A stretch of DNA of 64,000 nt from Terfezia claveryi (GCA_015179025.1 WHUX01000068.1:1-64000), one strand, 5' to 3'; positions 31,767-42,830 are shown, counted from the first letter of the stretch. Numbers and translations are program-made. Notes: generated from the sequence alone by a model not told the origin.

Positions 31767-33590
31767 ATCCTACCACATAGTTCGCAATATCTTCCTGCCA
31801 CTTATCCTATGTAAAGTTTCTTGACACTAGCTCTTAAGTACGATATCTTCCCCAATGTCCTGCCTCTTGACTGTCATAGTGCTGCCTTAGCACTTTCAGT
31901 TTAAACTCGGGGGATACCACCCATAGTCCATCCTTCTTCCGCCATCCGGCCACATCTATTCTTTCTACTTCAACGTCTTCAACTTCCTCTTCATTCTCTT
32001 CCCCAAGTACCATTAGTTGTCCATCTTCGAAAAATCTAGCATCCATGCCTGATTTCTCTTCCCCTGAACGTCTAGACAGGCCATCAGGCTTACCTATCTT
32101 CGAACTGGGTCTATAGTGAATATTGTAGATGAACTCGGACATGCAGAGGTACCAGGTAGCTTGATAGGAGTTGAGCTTCTACTTGGTGTTGAAATATTGT
32201 AACCCTTGGTGGTCTGTATAGTCATTCACTAGAATGCCAACCAACTAATCTCGCTACTTTCGGAAGCAATCTACGATTGCAAACAACTCTTTATCGTGAA
32301 TAGGCCAGTTGCTTTGAGCAGTGGAGAGGGTTTTCACATAATATTCAAAAGGGTGAAGCTGTTTTCCTCCATTGACAACATGATATTGAGAAAGGATACT
32401 AGTGATAGCTTGGTTACTAGCATTAGTCTCTATAATTGTCTCGAGTTGTCTATCAAACTGTGTGAGGATAGGAGCAGTGAGAAATCATTCATGGAGGTCA
32501 TTAAAGGCTTGCTGTTGTTTGTGTCCTCAACTGAAAGGAACATCCTTTGTTAAGTCGATTAAAGGGCATGCCTTTGCACTATAGTTGGTAATAAATCGAC
32601 AGTAGTAATTAGCAAAGCCTAAGAATACTTGAACCTCTTTCTTCTTAGTAGGAATAGGCCACTTGGACATAGTTTTGAGCTTGGAGGGATCTATTTGGAT
32701 GTGTTGACCATTGATAATATGACTAAAGAATAAGGTCTCTTGGATATGGAACTCAGATATTATAAGGTTAACAGCTAACCTATGTTGGATACATTGCTGA
32801 AGAACTTTTTGGACTATTTGCTGATGCTCTTCCTCTGTCTCACCTCCATAGATGAGTATGTCATTCAAGTACTAGATACATCCTTCCATGTCCTTGAAGA
32901 TCATATCCATCATCTCTTGAAAAGTAGCAGGGGCATTGGTCAACTCAAATAGTATTATGGTATATTCAAATAGTCCCTTCTTCATCCTGAATGCTGTCTT
33001 CCATTCATCTCCTAGTACGATCCTGATGAGGTTATACTCATTCTTAAGGTCCAATTGGGTGAACCATTTACCTCTACGAGTTTTATTGAGTAACACTGAG
33101 ATAAGAGGGAGTGGCTATTTATTTGGTACTGTAAGATGGTTAAGGGCTTGGTAATCAATACATAGCCTTAAGGATCCATCTTTCTTTCAAACAAATAGGA
33201 TAGAAGCACCAGCAGAGGAGTATGAGTGTTGGACTTTGGTTGTAGAAAGGTTCTCATTAAGATACTTCTTAAGGGCTTCATCTTCCTCCTATGTAGTTTT
33301 ATAGATAGCCCCGAATGGTATCTTTGCAGTTGGGTCTTGGAGAGGGATTTTGTGGTCCTACAGCTTATGTTCAGGGAGTCTAGCTGCCTGTTCTATGGTA
33401 AAGCAATATGCGTAATGAAAGTATCATTCACTTGCATCAATAATAAGCACAATCTCACCATCCTTTAGTGGATCTTCAACTTCAAGAACAGAAACAGTAG
33501 GAATCCATCTAACAGAACATGGAATATTCAAACCTGTAGAGTCCTGTCTTAGGCACCTATCCTGAGTATCCACCAAAAATCCATTTTCTG
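31767..33590 (-). pseudogene. RNase H and reverse transcriptase of element C
   Basis: From 33590 down: RT start near 33300, [14 protein letters not shown] at about 33050, [14 protein letters not shown] near 32930, then the catalytic box Y-L-N-D at about 32850-32861 with a stop just before it. The RT thumb and RNase H run to about 32100. The connection towards the integrase (HYRPSSKIGKPDGLSRRSG) is at 32050-32120. The Asn in the catalytic box is shared with B. Confidence 0.82.
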
Positions 33591-33960
33591 TCAACTAAGA
33601 TAATCCCAAAATAATATCCTTCTTCCCAATATCCAATACTTCAGTATCTATCTTAAACTTACCTAAAAAATGAGAAGAGGAATCCAACATATTAAACCTA
33701 GTATTAACCATATATTTTCCTCTAGAAATTCGAGATCCATCTTCCTGCCTAACTCTAACTTCCCGAGCTCTTTTCCAAATTCCCAACTTAACTGCCAATC
33801 TTTTCCTAACAACTGGAGTACTAGCTCCATAGTCTACTACTACTTCAACTTCTTCCCCAGCAATAAGAATTCGGACTGTCTGGAGGGGAGAATGTCTAGG
33901 AGTATGTCTAATGGTAGGTGAGGTACTCCTTACTCGTTTCTCAACTCTTCTTCCCTAGAG
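33591..33960 (-). pseudogene. Protease region of element C
   Basis: An open stretch on the - strand (33798-33595) matches the region after the protease active site of B (LAVKLGIWKRA, DTEVLDIGKKDIILGL). The active site itself, V-D-Y-G-A-S near 33833-33816, keeps the Asp but has Tyr where B has Cys. Confidence 0.65.
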
Positions 33961-34593
33961 CAAAGCTCTGTAATTCAAAGTTGTCCTTTGTCAGTTTGAG
34001 CTTCTTTATTGGCAGGTACTAGTGCCTGGCTAGTACTAGTGGTAGTTTTCGGCTTAGAGGAGGGTTCAGTAGCAAATTTTCCACAAGTATAGTCAACTGC
34101 TCGATGGCTAGTATATCTATAAGACAAGTATCTTCCTTCTCACATTCTCGCATCTCGTATTACTTTAGGTATTCGTACATCGCTTGTGTTTGTTCTGATA
34201 GTTAAAGGTACTCTACTTTGAGGTTGTATCCATTCCTAGAACGTACGCTTCTTAGATACTGGTTAAGTAGGAGGAGTATTGCGGTTGCAGCTTTGGAATT
34301 CAGTACTGATAATATCTATCTCGATAAGTTTCTGTTTCCATTGATAAGGGAAGGGGCGGAGATTTTCATAGTGAGCCATTGATTTGCAGAGATCATAGGG
34401 AAGGTTGGAGATTATAATATTGATGACCTGCATCTCTGATAGTTTGGCATAATTGTTAAGCCTATCTACCTCTGTTAGATAATCTAAGACAGAACCAGTC
34501 TTCTTTAGTGCTACTAGGTCATGATATGCTCGATCTACCTAGTAGTGGTCTCCATAATATAGTTCCATGGCTTCCTTAACCTCCTTCTAAGTA
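33961..34593 (-). pseudogene. C-terminal half of gag of element C
   Basis: Inverse of B 3140-3790, including the degenerate zinc-knuckle segment near 34100-34140. Interrupted at 34593 by element H; the N-terminal half resumes at 41030. Confidence 0.7.
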
Positions 34594-35180
34594 TGTAACG
34601 ACGGCTCAGGGGGCAAGGCGACCAAGGGGTACGCCGGGGCAAGGGCAAGGCTAGGATAACACACACGTAGGAACGCTACGTGTGTGACCAGGGGGAGGCT
34701 GAGACGGGAGGCAATGGCAAGAGGCAAGAGGGACAGAGGGCAAGGGGCACAAGACACACGGAGCCGCGTGTGTCAAGGGAGGCAGCTGGGCTGCAGAGAC
34801 AAGGCAAGGCAAGGCAAGGACAGGAGGTTCGCGGGGTGGGCAGCAGGGCTGCAGAGTCGAGGCGAGACAAGGCAAGGACAGGAGGTTCGCAGGGTGGGCA
34901 GCAGGGCTCCAGAGTCGAGGCGAGACAAGGAGGTGCACAAGGGAGATGCACCAACGTGGAGAGAAGCAAGGCCCTGTATTGGATATACAAGACGTTGGAT
35001 GGGGATCCAACGAGAGGGCGGAGGGACGAAGATATATATACATGATTCCAGGCCAAGGCCGTGGAAGGAATAAGCTTCCCGAGATTCCTATCTCGGAAGC
35101 TAAGATAACAATCACCCATCGACGACACCCGAACAAGCCTGTTCGAGTGTCAAATCAAGACTAAGAACACGGTTGTGACA
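34594..35180 (-). repeat. 3' LTR of element H
   Basis: 587 bp. It contains a roughly 66-bp internal tandem duplication (GGTTCGCGGGGTGGGCAGCA and following, about 34800-34920), the palindrome GTTGGATGGGGATCCAAC near 34991-35008, a TATATATA box near 35032, and the hairpin sequences at 35080-35105 and 35124-35151. The hairpin at 35124 is single here but doubled in the other LTRs of the family. Confidence 0.93.
35124..35151. repeat. LTR hairpin repeat, single copy
   Basis: GACACCCGAACA, a 4-base loop, TGTTCGAGTGTC: 12-base arms with one mismatch, 30-57 bases inside the transcriptional upstream end of the LTR. The same unit is tandemly doubled with 38-base spacing at 40935-41000, 57384-57449 and 63106-63171. 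Confidence 0.85.
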
Positions 35181-35489
35181 CTATCCCCCCTTTAGGCTGG
35201 AGCTCCAGCGACTAGGAGGCCTGGGCATGATAACTGGCAAAATTAACACAGGAAACAACAACAAAGGCAACGACAAGGATTCCAACTCCAAACAACAAGA
35301 AGAACGAGAAGAGCGAGAAGAACGAGAGTCGGACGGGCCCCACCGTATGACTCTCAAAAGACACAACATCATTCCATTGGGCGAGGCTTCCTTGGGTATT
35401 GCTGGTGGAATAGGGCGACCAAATCCTGCGCATTCTCCAAGTCCTCTGCAGGTTGCCAAGTAGCCTCCTCATCCCCTAACCACTTGACC

Positions 35490-36709
35490 TTATACTGAAC
35501 TCATCCATAGCGTTTCCTTGAGTCCAGTACCTCCTCAACCTCCCACTCCTCTTCACCTGCGATCACCACTGGAGGAGGTGGGGGGTGCTTTTGCCCGGGA
35601 AGGGGATCATCGGCGGCTGGCTCGATCTCCGAGACATGAACGACCAGATGGTGCTTGATATCCTTGGGAAACCTCAGCTGATAAGCATGAGTGCCCACAG
35701 CTGCTAACACCTCGTAGAGGCCTAGGAACTTGTGATCCAGCTTGCGAGATGGCCGTTCCATTCGGAAGTGCCTGCTGGAGAGCCACACCTTATCCCCTGG
35801 TTGATATTTGGGGGCTGGCAACCGTGATCCGTTGGCATACTCCGCTTGCCTGGCTTGGGCATATCCCAGCTCAGCCTTCAACGTGGAGTGTAGCTCAGCA
35901 ATCTCTGTAGCGAATTTCTTGGCTGGGGCGTTCTCCTTGACTTTTCGCAGGGGTACTAGGGAGTCCATGAACCGGGGGTGCCAGCCATAATTTGCCAGGA
36001 ATGGGGAGGTTTTCAGCGACTCAGAGAACTGGTTGTTGGCTGCGAATTCACAGGTTGCCAACAAGGATACCCAGTTGTTCTGCTGATAGCTGATGTAGGC
36101 CCGCAGATACTGCTCCATGACGGCATTCATTCATTCTAATTGGCCATCCGTTTGAGGGTGATATGCCGTAGAGAGACGCACTTCCATCCCTAGCAGCTCA
36201 CAGAATGCCTTCCAGAATTCAGACATGAACTGGGGGCCATGGTCGGAGATGACTGAGTCTGGGAGGCCATGGTATCGGAACACGGCATTGAGGTAGAGGT
36301 TGGCTAGGTCCGAGGCAGAGCAGGTATCGCGGCAAGGTACGATATGCCTCATTTTGGTCAATCGGTCCACTACCATCAAGATAGCATTGAATCTCGAGTC
36401 CTCCGGCAACCCCATTACGAAGTCCATGGTCAGGTGTTGCCAGGGCCGATCCGGGATCTCCAGGGGCTTCAAAGTTCCGTAGGGGGCATGGTGAGTAGGC
36501 TTTGATCATTTACAGGTATGGTAGTTCCGCACATACCTTTCCACGTCTTTCCGCTGATCGATCCAGGTGTATTGCCTAGCTAGCAGCTCTAGGGTTTTAG
36601 CTACTCCAGGGTGGCCAGCGGCTAAAGTGTCATGGTGTTCCCCAATCAGGCTGAGGCGCAAGTCCCCTTCTGGTACGTATAGTCGGTCCAGGTGGTATAG
36701 AAGGCCATC
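35490..36709 (-). pseudogene. Integrase and chromodomain of element H
   Basis: From 36709 down: zinc finger with HHDTLAAGHPGVAKT (near 36640-36600), then Y-H-T-C-K where the first Cys of the zinc pair is Tyr, and the DDE core LTMDFVMGLPEDS, VISDHGPQF and TAYHPQTDGQLE. The core is followed by a TGA where Cys is expected (36131). The remaining frame (36130-35501) holds the GPY/F-like tail and the chromodomain EWEVEEVLDSRKRYG, ending in a TGA. YKVKWLGDEEATWQP follows after that stop. At least three stops make it inactive. Confidence 0.88.
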
Positions 36710-38466
36710 CTAAACGGTGCACTCAGCCAGGGAGATCTTGACGTGGCGGCGCTGGCCAGAATTTACCGCTGCAATGATGTCTTTGGCCAGTGAGTCATCC
36801 GTGTATGCCCTTTTTACCTGTTGTCGGAGATCACTTTCAGCATCTGCATTGGCCCCGACATCCACGATATTAGCCTCAGCCTCAGCCTCAGCCTCAGCCT
36901 CAGCCAGAACATTGGCGGCCAGGTCAAGATTTTCCGGCTTCAGTACCACCTGGTTCTGGTACTTTAGCCTTTCATCTCCCCCCTTAGGGAGATCTCCTGA
37001 TCTCCTGGTCAGTGCGTCTGGTTTCCCACCAGCCTTTCTGGGCCGATACCTGATCTTGAAGTTAAAACGGGACAGGAATTCCAACCACCTAGCCTGCCGG
37101 CGATTCAGCAACTTGGTGGTTGTGAAGTATTCCAGGTTCTTGTGGTCGGAAAGGACCTCGATAACCCCCTTTGCCGATTCCAGGTGTGGTCTCCATTCCT
37201 CGAATGCTCGCACAATGGCCTTTAACTCCTTATCATAGATTTCGTAATTACACTCCGTCGGGGAGTGCTTTTTGGAGAAATAGGCCACTGGGTAAAGGAC
37301 TCCATCGACATACTGAGACAATATCCCCGCGGAGACATAGTCGGAGGCATCAGTTTCCACGATACATTCGCTGTCTGGGTCGAAATGGGCCAGGATCGGT
37401 GCTGAGCAGAAGGCTTCCTTGAGGTTCTGGAAGGCAGATTGGGCTTCTGGATTCCAGTCAAAGCACTGGTCTTTTTTGGTCAGGGTGGTGAGGGGGGCTA
37501 CGATCTTCGAATATCCCAGGATAAAGCGCCGGTAAAAGTTGGCGAACCTCAGGAATGCCTGGACATCCTTGAGATTCGCTGGGATTTGCCATTCCTGGAC
37601 AGCGGTAACCTTGGCAGGGTCCATCCTGATACCTTCGGTGGTGATGATTAACCCCAGATACTTTACCTCCTGCACATGAAACTCGCATTTCTCTGGTTTC
37701 AGGTATAATCCGGCCTTCTCCAGCTTCTCTAACACCTGCCTCACATGGATTTTGTGTTCTGCTAGTGAGTCCGAGTATATGAGGATATCGTCCAGTAGGC
37801 TGTGCAGAACACATCGAGGAAGTCCCACAAGGTGTCATTGATGAAGTGCTGGAAGGAGGCAGGGGCATTGGTTAGGCCAAAGGGCATCACATTATACTCA
37901 AAATGGCCATATCGTGTTCGGAAGGCAGTTTTCCACTCCTCCCCCTCGGCGATCCGTACCAGGTTGTAAGCCCCTCTTAAATCCAGTTTGGTGAACCATT
38001 TGGCCTTGGAGAGCCTGGCTAATGTCTCCTGGATTAGGGGTAGGGGGTACCTGTTTTTGACCGTTATCTCGTTTAGGCCCTGGTAATCGACACACAACCG
38101 GAGAGAGCCGTCCGATTTCTTCACGAAAAGCACTGGGGCACCCGCTGGTGAAGAGCTATGGCGAATGAAGCTCTTGTTGAGGTTTTCCTTCAAGTATTTC
38201 TTCAGGGCCTCCAGCTCCACCCGGGACATTCCGTAGAGGGGCCCATAGGGGGGGGTCTTACCCTCTACCAGCGGAATTGTTGGTCATATGGTCGGTGGGG
38301 CGCCAGCTTCTCCGCGGCTTTTTCCGAGAACAGATCAATAAACTCGTGGTATTCCTCCGGGACCATGGCCTTCCACTCCTCCTTAGGTCGCATCTTGTTG
38401 ATTTCCAGGTTCACCTCATGTATGGAAAGGGCATGCGCCTTCAGCTTGTGTCTCCTTGTGAGGTAA
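36710..38466 (-). pseudogene. Reverse transcriptase and RNase H of element H
   Basis: The RT frame 38229-37762 includes [34 protein letters not shown] and [15 protein letters not shown]. It shifts at about 37797, where CCAG-TAGG has one G fewer than CCAGGTAGG in H2, destroying the Y-L-D-D codons. The next frame (37828-36710) carries DDILIYSD, the thumb, [15 protein letters not shown] (RNase H first Asp), and [15 protein letters not shown]. It ends in a Glu-Ala repeat from a GCCTCA microsatellite (36867-36906). Confidence 0.9.
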
Positions 38467-38490
38467 GCGAAAGCCCCTGCCCCAATAAAG

Positions 38491-39305
38491 CTAATATTCA
38501 GGGGCTTTGGGGGAGGTTGAACAGGGGGAGTAGGGGGAAGGGGGAACGGGAGAATGGGAGGAACGGAGAAACAGGGGAACGGGGGAACAGGGGGAGCAGG
38601 GCAGTGAGCAGCATTGATGTGCGCGGGCTGGTGTACCACCTGGGTTGGGTGGATTATCGGGGGTGGTAATGCCATAGCCCCGTGACGGTGATTTTTGGAC
38701 TCCACAGTTTGTTCTGCAATAATGGCTGTTGAATTGCAAGGTGTAAGAGCCGAAGCTGACTGACACATCGTGCATTCTGAGCCAGGGGATCCCAAGGACA
38801 ATTGGATATTTTAGTTTGGTCACGAACATTGGGAGGTCCTCCGAATGGTCTCCAATGGCACTGGGCAGACACGCGAGATGGGTAATAGCCCCAGAAGAGA
38901 TAGGGCGGCTGTCAATGACATCAAGAAGGCGGGGGGTTTTAGCTTGGAGGTTGGTATGGAGTTTTTACTGACGAAGGTCTGATCAATGAAGGCTATCCCC
39001 GAAGCACCACAATCTATGAGAGCTGATGTTACCACTGTTTTACTATTGAATTTAACAGTTATTGGTACTACAAAATGCTCGCCAAACAAGCGAGATTCAT
39101 CAACAGACATAGATGCAGGCAAGGAAAACGCAGACAAAGATAAATGACCCATGATAGGTCCCTTGCTAGTGTCAGCAACTAGGCAAGGGACTCCGCTTTT
39201 CCCGACTCCTCTGGGGTCTCGGACACCGCATGTATGGCCAGGGAGCGATTCTTTCGAAGGGGGCAAGCCGCAATGAAGTGGTCGGCCTTCCCACAGGCTA
39301 TGCAT
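38491..39305 (-). pseudogene. Protease region of element H
   Basis: Open frame 39305-38820 carries FGEHFVVPITVKF and the active site L-I-D-C-G-A-S-G (near 39022-38999), Cys in the usual Ser/Thr position. It continues after a shift in 38829-38491 with LKYPIVLGIPWLRMHD. The frame overlaps the end of gag by 127 bases and is in the -1 frame relative to it, so expression was probably by ribosomal frameshifting. A proline-rich spacer follows before the RT. Confidence 0.75.
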
Positions 39306-40361
39306 AGCCCATTATTCCGGCGGCGATCTCTCTCCTCCTGGGTTAACCGTGGCCTACCTGCGGATAGGTCCATAGGCGCGGCACCACCTGCCACGAGAGA
39401 GGGGTGCGCGGGTTTGTTGGCCGAGGCCGGGACTTGGGCAGGCTTGAGGGTCGGTTGCTGTTGTTGGTGTTGCTGTGGTTGGTGTTGCTGTAGTTGCTGA
39501 GGTGAGCGGGTGGCAGGGCGGAAGGTAAGGCGGTGTCTCAACCTAGCCATCCGTTGTTCCACCCTGGATGCCTGGTCGATTAATTCGTCGAGACTCTTGG
39601 TCTCTGGGAGGGTGACCATGGCCTGTTGAAGTTCGTCATTCAGTCCCTCCTGGAACTGCTCGAGCTTTGACTGGTCGTTCCACAATACTTCTGCTGCCAG
39701 CCTGGAGAACTCTGCCACATATGTGGACAGATCCGAATTACGTTGTTTCAGGGCTCGGAGGGCTCGGCTAGCCGTGCCCACGGCATCGGGGTCCCCAAAA
39801 GCCCTGTCTAGAATAGCGAAGAGTGCCGGGATGCCATCCAGCTTAATCCCAGTCTCGAGGACATATGGCTGGATTTGATCTACTGCCTTACCCTCCAGCA
39901 GGGCAAAGACATAAGCCAATCGGTGTTGCCGGATGGGAATCTGGCTGAGTCCCCATTGAGTTTGAGGTTTACCGAGTTCTTCCAAGCTCGGAGGCGAGCC
40001 CTATCCCCATTGAATTTGGGGGGGGTTGGAATACTTTCGGTTTTGGCGGTTGGTGCGGAGGGTGGGGTTGCCGACATAGCGGCCATAGCGCGGTTGAGGG
40101 TCTGGATCGTGGTTCGCTCGTTGGCCAGAGCGATGGTGGCATTGTCAAGGTCGTTTGGAGTACTGTGATTTCTTCATCGGCGGATCTCAGTTTTCGTACA
40201 GACACGGCCAAGCTATTGCCGAGTTCGGCCCCGATGGCATCCATGGCCTCGAAGATGTCGATGATCTCTCGACGATAGGTATTCAATTCGTTCGGTCCTG
40301 AGGGTATAGGGGAGTTCCTCCAGGTTTGAAACCTGACAGTGGGTGGAGGGGTTCCGGACAT
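39179..40361 (-). pseudogene. Gag of element H
   Basis: Starts at ATG 40361, only 36 bases from the LTR. The N-terminal part (TWRNSPIPSGPNELNTYRRE) is coiled-coil-like. Frameshifts lie between about 40150 and 39980. The capsid core RLAYVFALLEGKAVDQIQPY (39920-39865) and FGDPDAVGTASRALRALKQR are followed by a Gln/His-rich stretch and a complete zinc knuckle C-I-A-C-G-K-A-D-H-F-I-A-A-C (about 39303-39262). The last frame (39985-39179) has 268 codons. Confidence 0.85.
39197..39203 (-). promoter_or_regulatory. Candidate -1 frameshift slippery site (gag/pol)
   Basis: On the - strand the bases are GGGAAAA in the gag phase G-GGA-AAA, the X-XXY-YYZ form of -1 slippery heptamers. It is eight codons before the gag stop and inside the gag/pol overlap. 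A -1 slip here leads directly into the protease frame (SGVPCLVADTS). In H2 the same site reads AGGAAAA (61415-61421). A downstream pseudoknot was not evaluated. Confidence 0.55.
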
Positions 40362-40397
40362 GACAGCGTACCAGTTGGTCGAGAAGATCCAACGTAG

Positions 40398-41029
40398 TGT
40401 AACGATGGCTCAGGGGGCAAGGCGACCAAGGGGTACGCCGGGGCAAGGGCAAGGCTAGGATAACACACACGTAGGAATACTACGTGTGTGACCAGGGGGA
40501 GGCTGAGACGGGAGGCAATGGCAAGAGGCAAGAGGGACAGAGGGCAAGGGGCACGAGACATGCGGAAGCAGTTGCCGCGTGTGTTAAGGGAGGCAGCTGG
40601 GCTGCAAACACAAGGTGAGGCAAGGCAAGGACAGGAGGTTCGCGGGGTGGGCAGCAGGGCTGCAGAGTCGAGGCGAGACAAGGCAAGGACAGGAGGTTCG
40701 CGGGGTGGGCAGCAGTGCTGCAGAGTCGAGGCGAGACAAGGAGGTGCACAAGGGAGATGCACCAACGTGGAGAGAAGCAAGGCCCAGTATTGGATATACA
40801 AGACGTTGGATGGAAATCCAACGAGAGGACGGAGGGACCAAGATATATATACATGATTCCAGGCCAAGGCCGTGGAAGGAATAAGCTTCCCGAGATTCCT
40901 ATCTCGGAAGCTAAGATAACAATCACCTATCGACGACACCCGAACAAGCCTGTTCGAGTGTCAAAATAGCACGACACCTGAACAAGCCTGTTCGAGTGTC
41001 AAATTAAGACTAAGAACACGGTTGTGACA
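40398..41029 (-). repeat. 5' LTR of element H
   Basis: 632 bp, homologous to 34594-35180 with expanded internal repeats. It has two copies of the GGTTCGCGGGGTGGGCAGCA unit and two hairpin units (40935-40962 and 40973-41000). A TATATATA box (about 40844-40851) lies next to the GTTGGAT palindrome and probably serves the - strand promoter. Confidence 0.93.
40935..41000. repeat. Doubled LTR hairpin repeat
   Basis: Two tandem copies, 38 bases apart, of the 28-base hairpin unit described at 35124. Their position at the upstream end of the transcribed LTR suggests a cis-acting role, such as protein binding. Confidence 0.8.
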
Positions 41030-42076
41030 AAGTATGATACTTAACTCGATTAGCCTTCCACCAATCCAATACCTTTCCATCCATTGATAACCCAATATAT
41101 ACCAGCTTCTGGTCCTCATTCCGAGTAAGGGTGATTATTTGAAGGTTCCAGCCTTCGAGATATGTTCAGTCCTCTTTGAATTTATTAGGGGGTGGTGCTT
41201 TACCTACTATCTCCTTATCTTCGAAGATCCCCAATCCCACTGAAAGAGGTGGTAGAGGAGTAGGATCTCTAGGTCATCGTTGATGATCTCGTGGTGGTGG
41301 TGGAGGTGGTATTCCTCTTGCTACTTGCTAAAGTCTCTGTGCTCTATTTGTTGGAGGGTGTTTTAGCTGAGGGGCCTATACTTGCTATTCTACCTTAGCC
41401 AATTTTTCCTCGACACTAGTGAAGCATCCTTCGATACTAGTAAATCGTTGTTAGTATTGATCATTATAGTAGTCAGCCTGTCCTTTAAGGTATCGAAGGT
41501 TGTGGTGGATCATCTGAAATTCTTTTATCTGGTTTGTTTGTCTAGAAATGATAAGGTTTTGGATCTGAGTGAGTGTATCTTGAGTATCATTCGATAGTTG
41601 TATATGTTTACTAGCAGCAGTATTTGCCATGTTCTGAATATCTGCTACACTTTGCTGTATAAATTCTATGTATGCTGATTGTGTCTGTTATAGTTGCTGT
41701 ACTTGTACCAGTGCAGCTTGCTTTTCTGCTTCTAGTCATTGAACTTGTGTCTTCATAGCAGCATATCCGGGGTCAATGGGAGTTTGGTGGTGAGCTGCCG
41801 GTCGCTTGCCTTTAGTAAAGGGCCCTGAATTGGTAGACGGAGCTACTGATGGAGTGACTGATTGTATAATAGGTTCCGGAGAGGAGGAGGATATTGATCT
41901 AAGTTCTATTTGTTGACGGGGGTGCCCCAGTATTCCTGAAACTATAGAATCTAGAATAAAGGAGTATAGTATTGCTCAATAAATTGTTCAGCTTGTTGTT
42001 GTGCCTGGACAATGCTATTATTGTCAATGTTAGCTATAGGCTTATAAGAGGCTTCACCAAATAATCCTCTCAACAT
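41030..42076 (-). pseudogene. N-terminal half of gag of element C
   Basis: Begins at ATG 42076, 65 bases from the LTR, and is the inverse of B 2079-3145. It includes the Gln/Ala-rich coiled-coil-like stretch (about 41650-41780) and the WNLQIITLTRNE-like core near 41100-41160. Stops interrupt it. The fragment D copy (18310-19045) is its RIP-mutated counterpart. Confidence 0.75.
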
Positions 42077-42140
42077 CAATATGGTTGTAGGGGATTGTAA
42101 GGTATTGGTGTCAATAGAGGTATATAGACAAGTAGTGTAA

Positions 42141-42763
42141 TGTTACAGGTGGGCTGTAACTACAAATATACAAGTTGGCGGTAAGGATATAAAGAGGTTA
42201 TCGGTGACTTAGAATAAGTATAAATACAGTAACAACTCAGGTGTATGGTGAACTCAATAAGAGTAAAGCTTTATGAGACTTAGAATACTGCTTGGGTCTT
42301 ATTGTATTAACTATGTAAAAGCGGTGGGTTATATAGAAGCTTAAATCTGATAATGAATAATCAGATCTGAACGATACTTCCTATAACAGCTTAGTAGTAT
42401 TGATGTCAGGTCATTACCTAAATAGAAAACCACTTCCCAATTGGGATCACTGCAGTCTAACATACATTGATTAGGCAGCCTGAACTTCAACGTATTGCAG
42501 TCAGGCTGACATACAGGAGCTGGACCTAAATATAACCAATAATGATATATGAATGACAAACATAAGAACATAATGGAAATCTATAGAAGAGAGTACATGT
42601 ATGAGAACGCATTCAGAGGTTACATACTTCCTTGAGCTAATACCTGTCCATTCTAGACACATTACCTACATCTCTATGGTTGATCAGACTATATCAGTTA
42701 GCAGCCATAATTAGGTATTGAGATATTCCCTATCGAGGGTAGGTCTCTTACCTGAGCATAACA
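42141..42763 (-). repeat. 5' LTR of element C
   Basis: 623 bp, reverse orientation. It contains ATCTGATAA (42345-42353) and the inverse of a one-mismatch copy, TAATCAGAT (42358-42366), next to a TATATAA box read on the - strand. This confirms that the paired GATA-box design is a family feature. Confidence 0.93.
42345..42366. promoter_or_regulatory. Paired GATA boxes in the element C LTR
   Basis: One perfect ATCTGATAA and one near-perfect inverted copy separated by 4 bases, in the same position relative to the TATA box as in element B. The same four-base spacer length in B and C supports functional constraint. Confidence 0.55.
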
Positions 42764-42830
42764 TGTATTTATTATTTTAATGAAGAACTTTTCTACTTTT
42801 TTCTTATTTAGGCTTCCTTTTCTATATACT

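Larger units (their letters stand above)
34594..41029 (-). mobile_element. Gypsy/chromovirus element H, full length, inactive
   Basis: 6436 bp inserted into gag of element C, flanked by AAGTA on both sides (34589-34593 and 41030-41034). LTRs are 34594-35180 (587 bp) and 40398-41029 (632 bp), with ends TGTAACG...TTGTGACA on the + strand. The polypurine tract AAAGGGGGGATAG (- strand, 35193-35181) abuts the 3' LTR. Order on the - strand: gag, protease, RT, RNase H, integrase, chromodomain. A G/C-rich element in contrast to its surroundings, inactivated by a few stops and frameshifts. A sister copy is at 56905-63200. Confidence 0.95.
28212..42763 (-). mobile_element. Gypsy element C (B family), expanded by nested insertions
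   Basis: Same family as B on the opposite strand. LTRs are 28212-28835 (3') and 42141-42763 (5'), with TATAT on the left and TGTAT on the right as a near-exact target duplication. Inside are a hAT-like MITE (29134-29954), a solo LTR (31095-31766) and element H (34594-41029). Removing these leaves about 6.6 kb, the size of B. Its coding parts are decayed by many stops. Confidence 0.93.

Noticed and set aside
35124..35151. Hairpin read as a transcription terminator
   Set aside because: Intrinsic hairpin terminators are bacterial; in this fungal LTR the hairpin lies at the upstream end of the transcribed unit.
34680..35164. Open frames of 70-160 codons on both strands in H-family LTRs (also 40480-40969, 56987-57493, 62709-63404)
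   Set aside because: They lie entirely within LTRs, occur on both strands at once, and result from low stop density in G/C-rich repeats.
35501..38669. + strand frames of 60-173 codons
   Set aside because: Antisense shadows of element H pol, which has clear motifs on the - strand.
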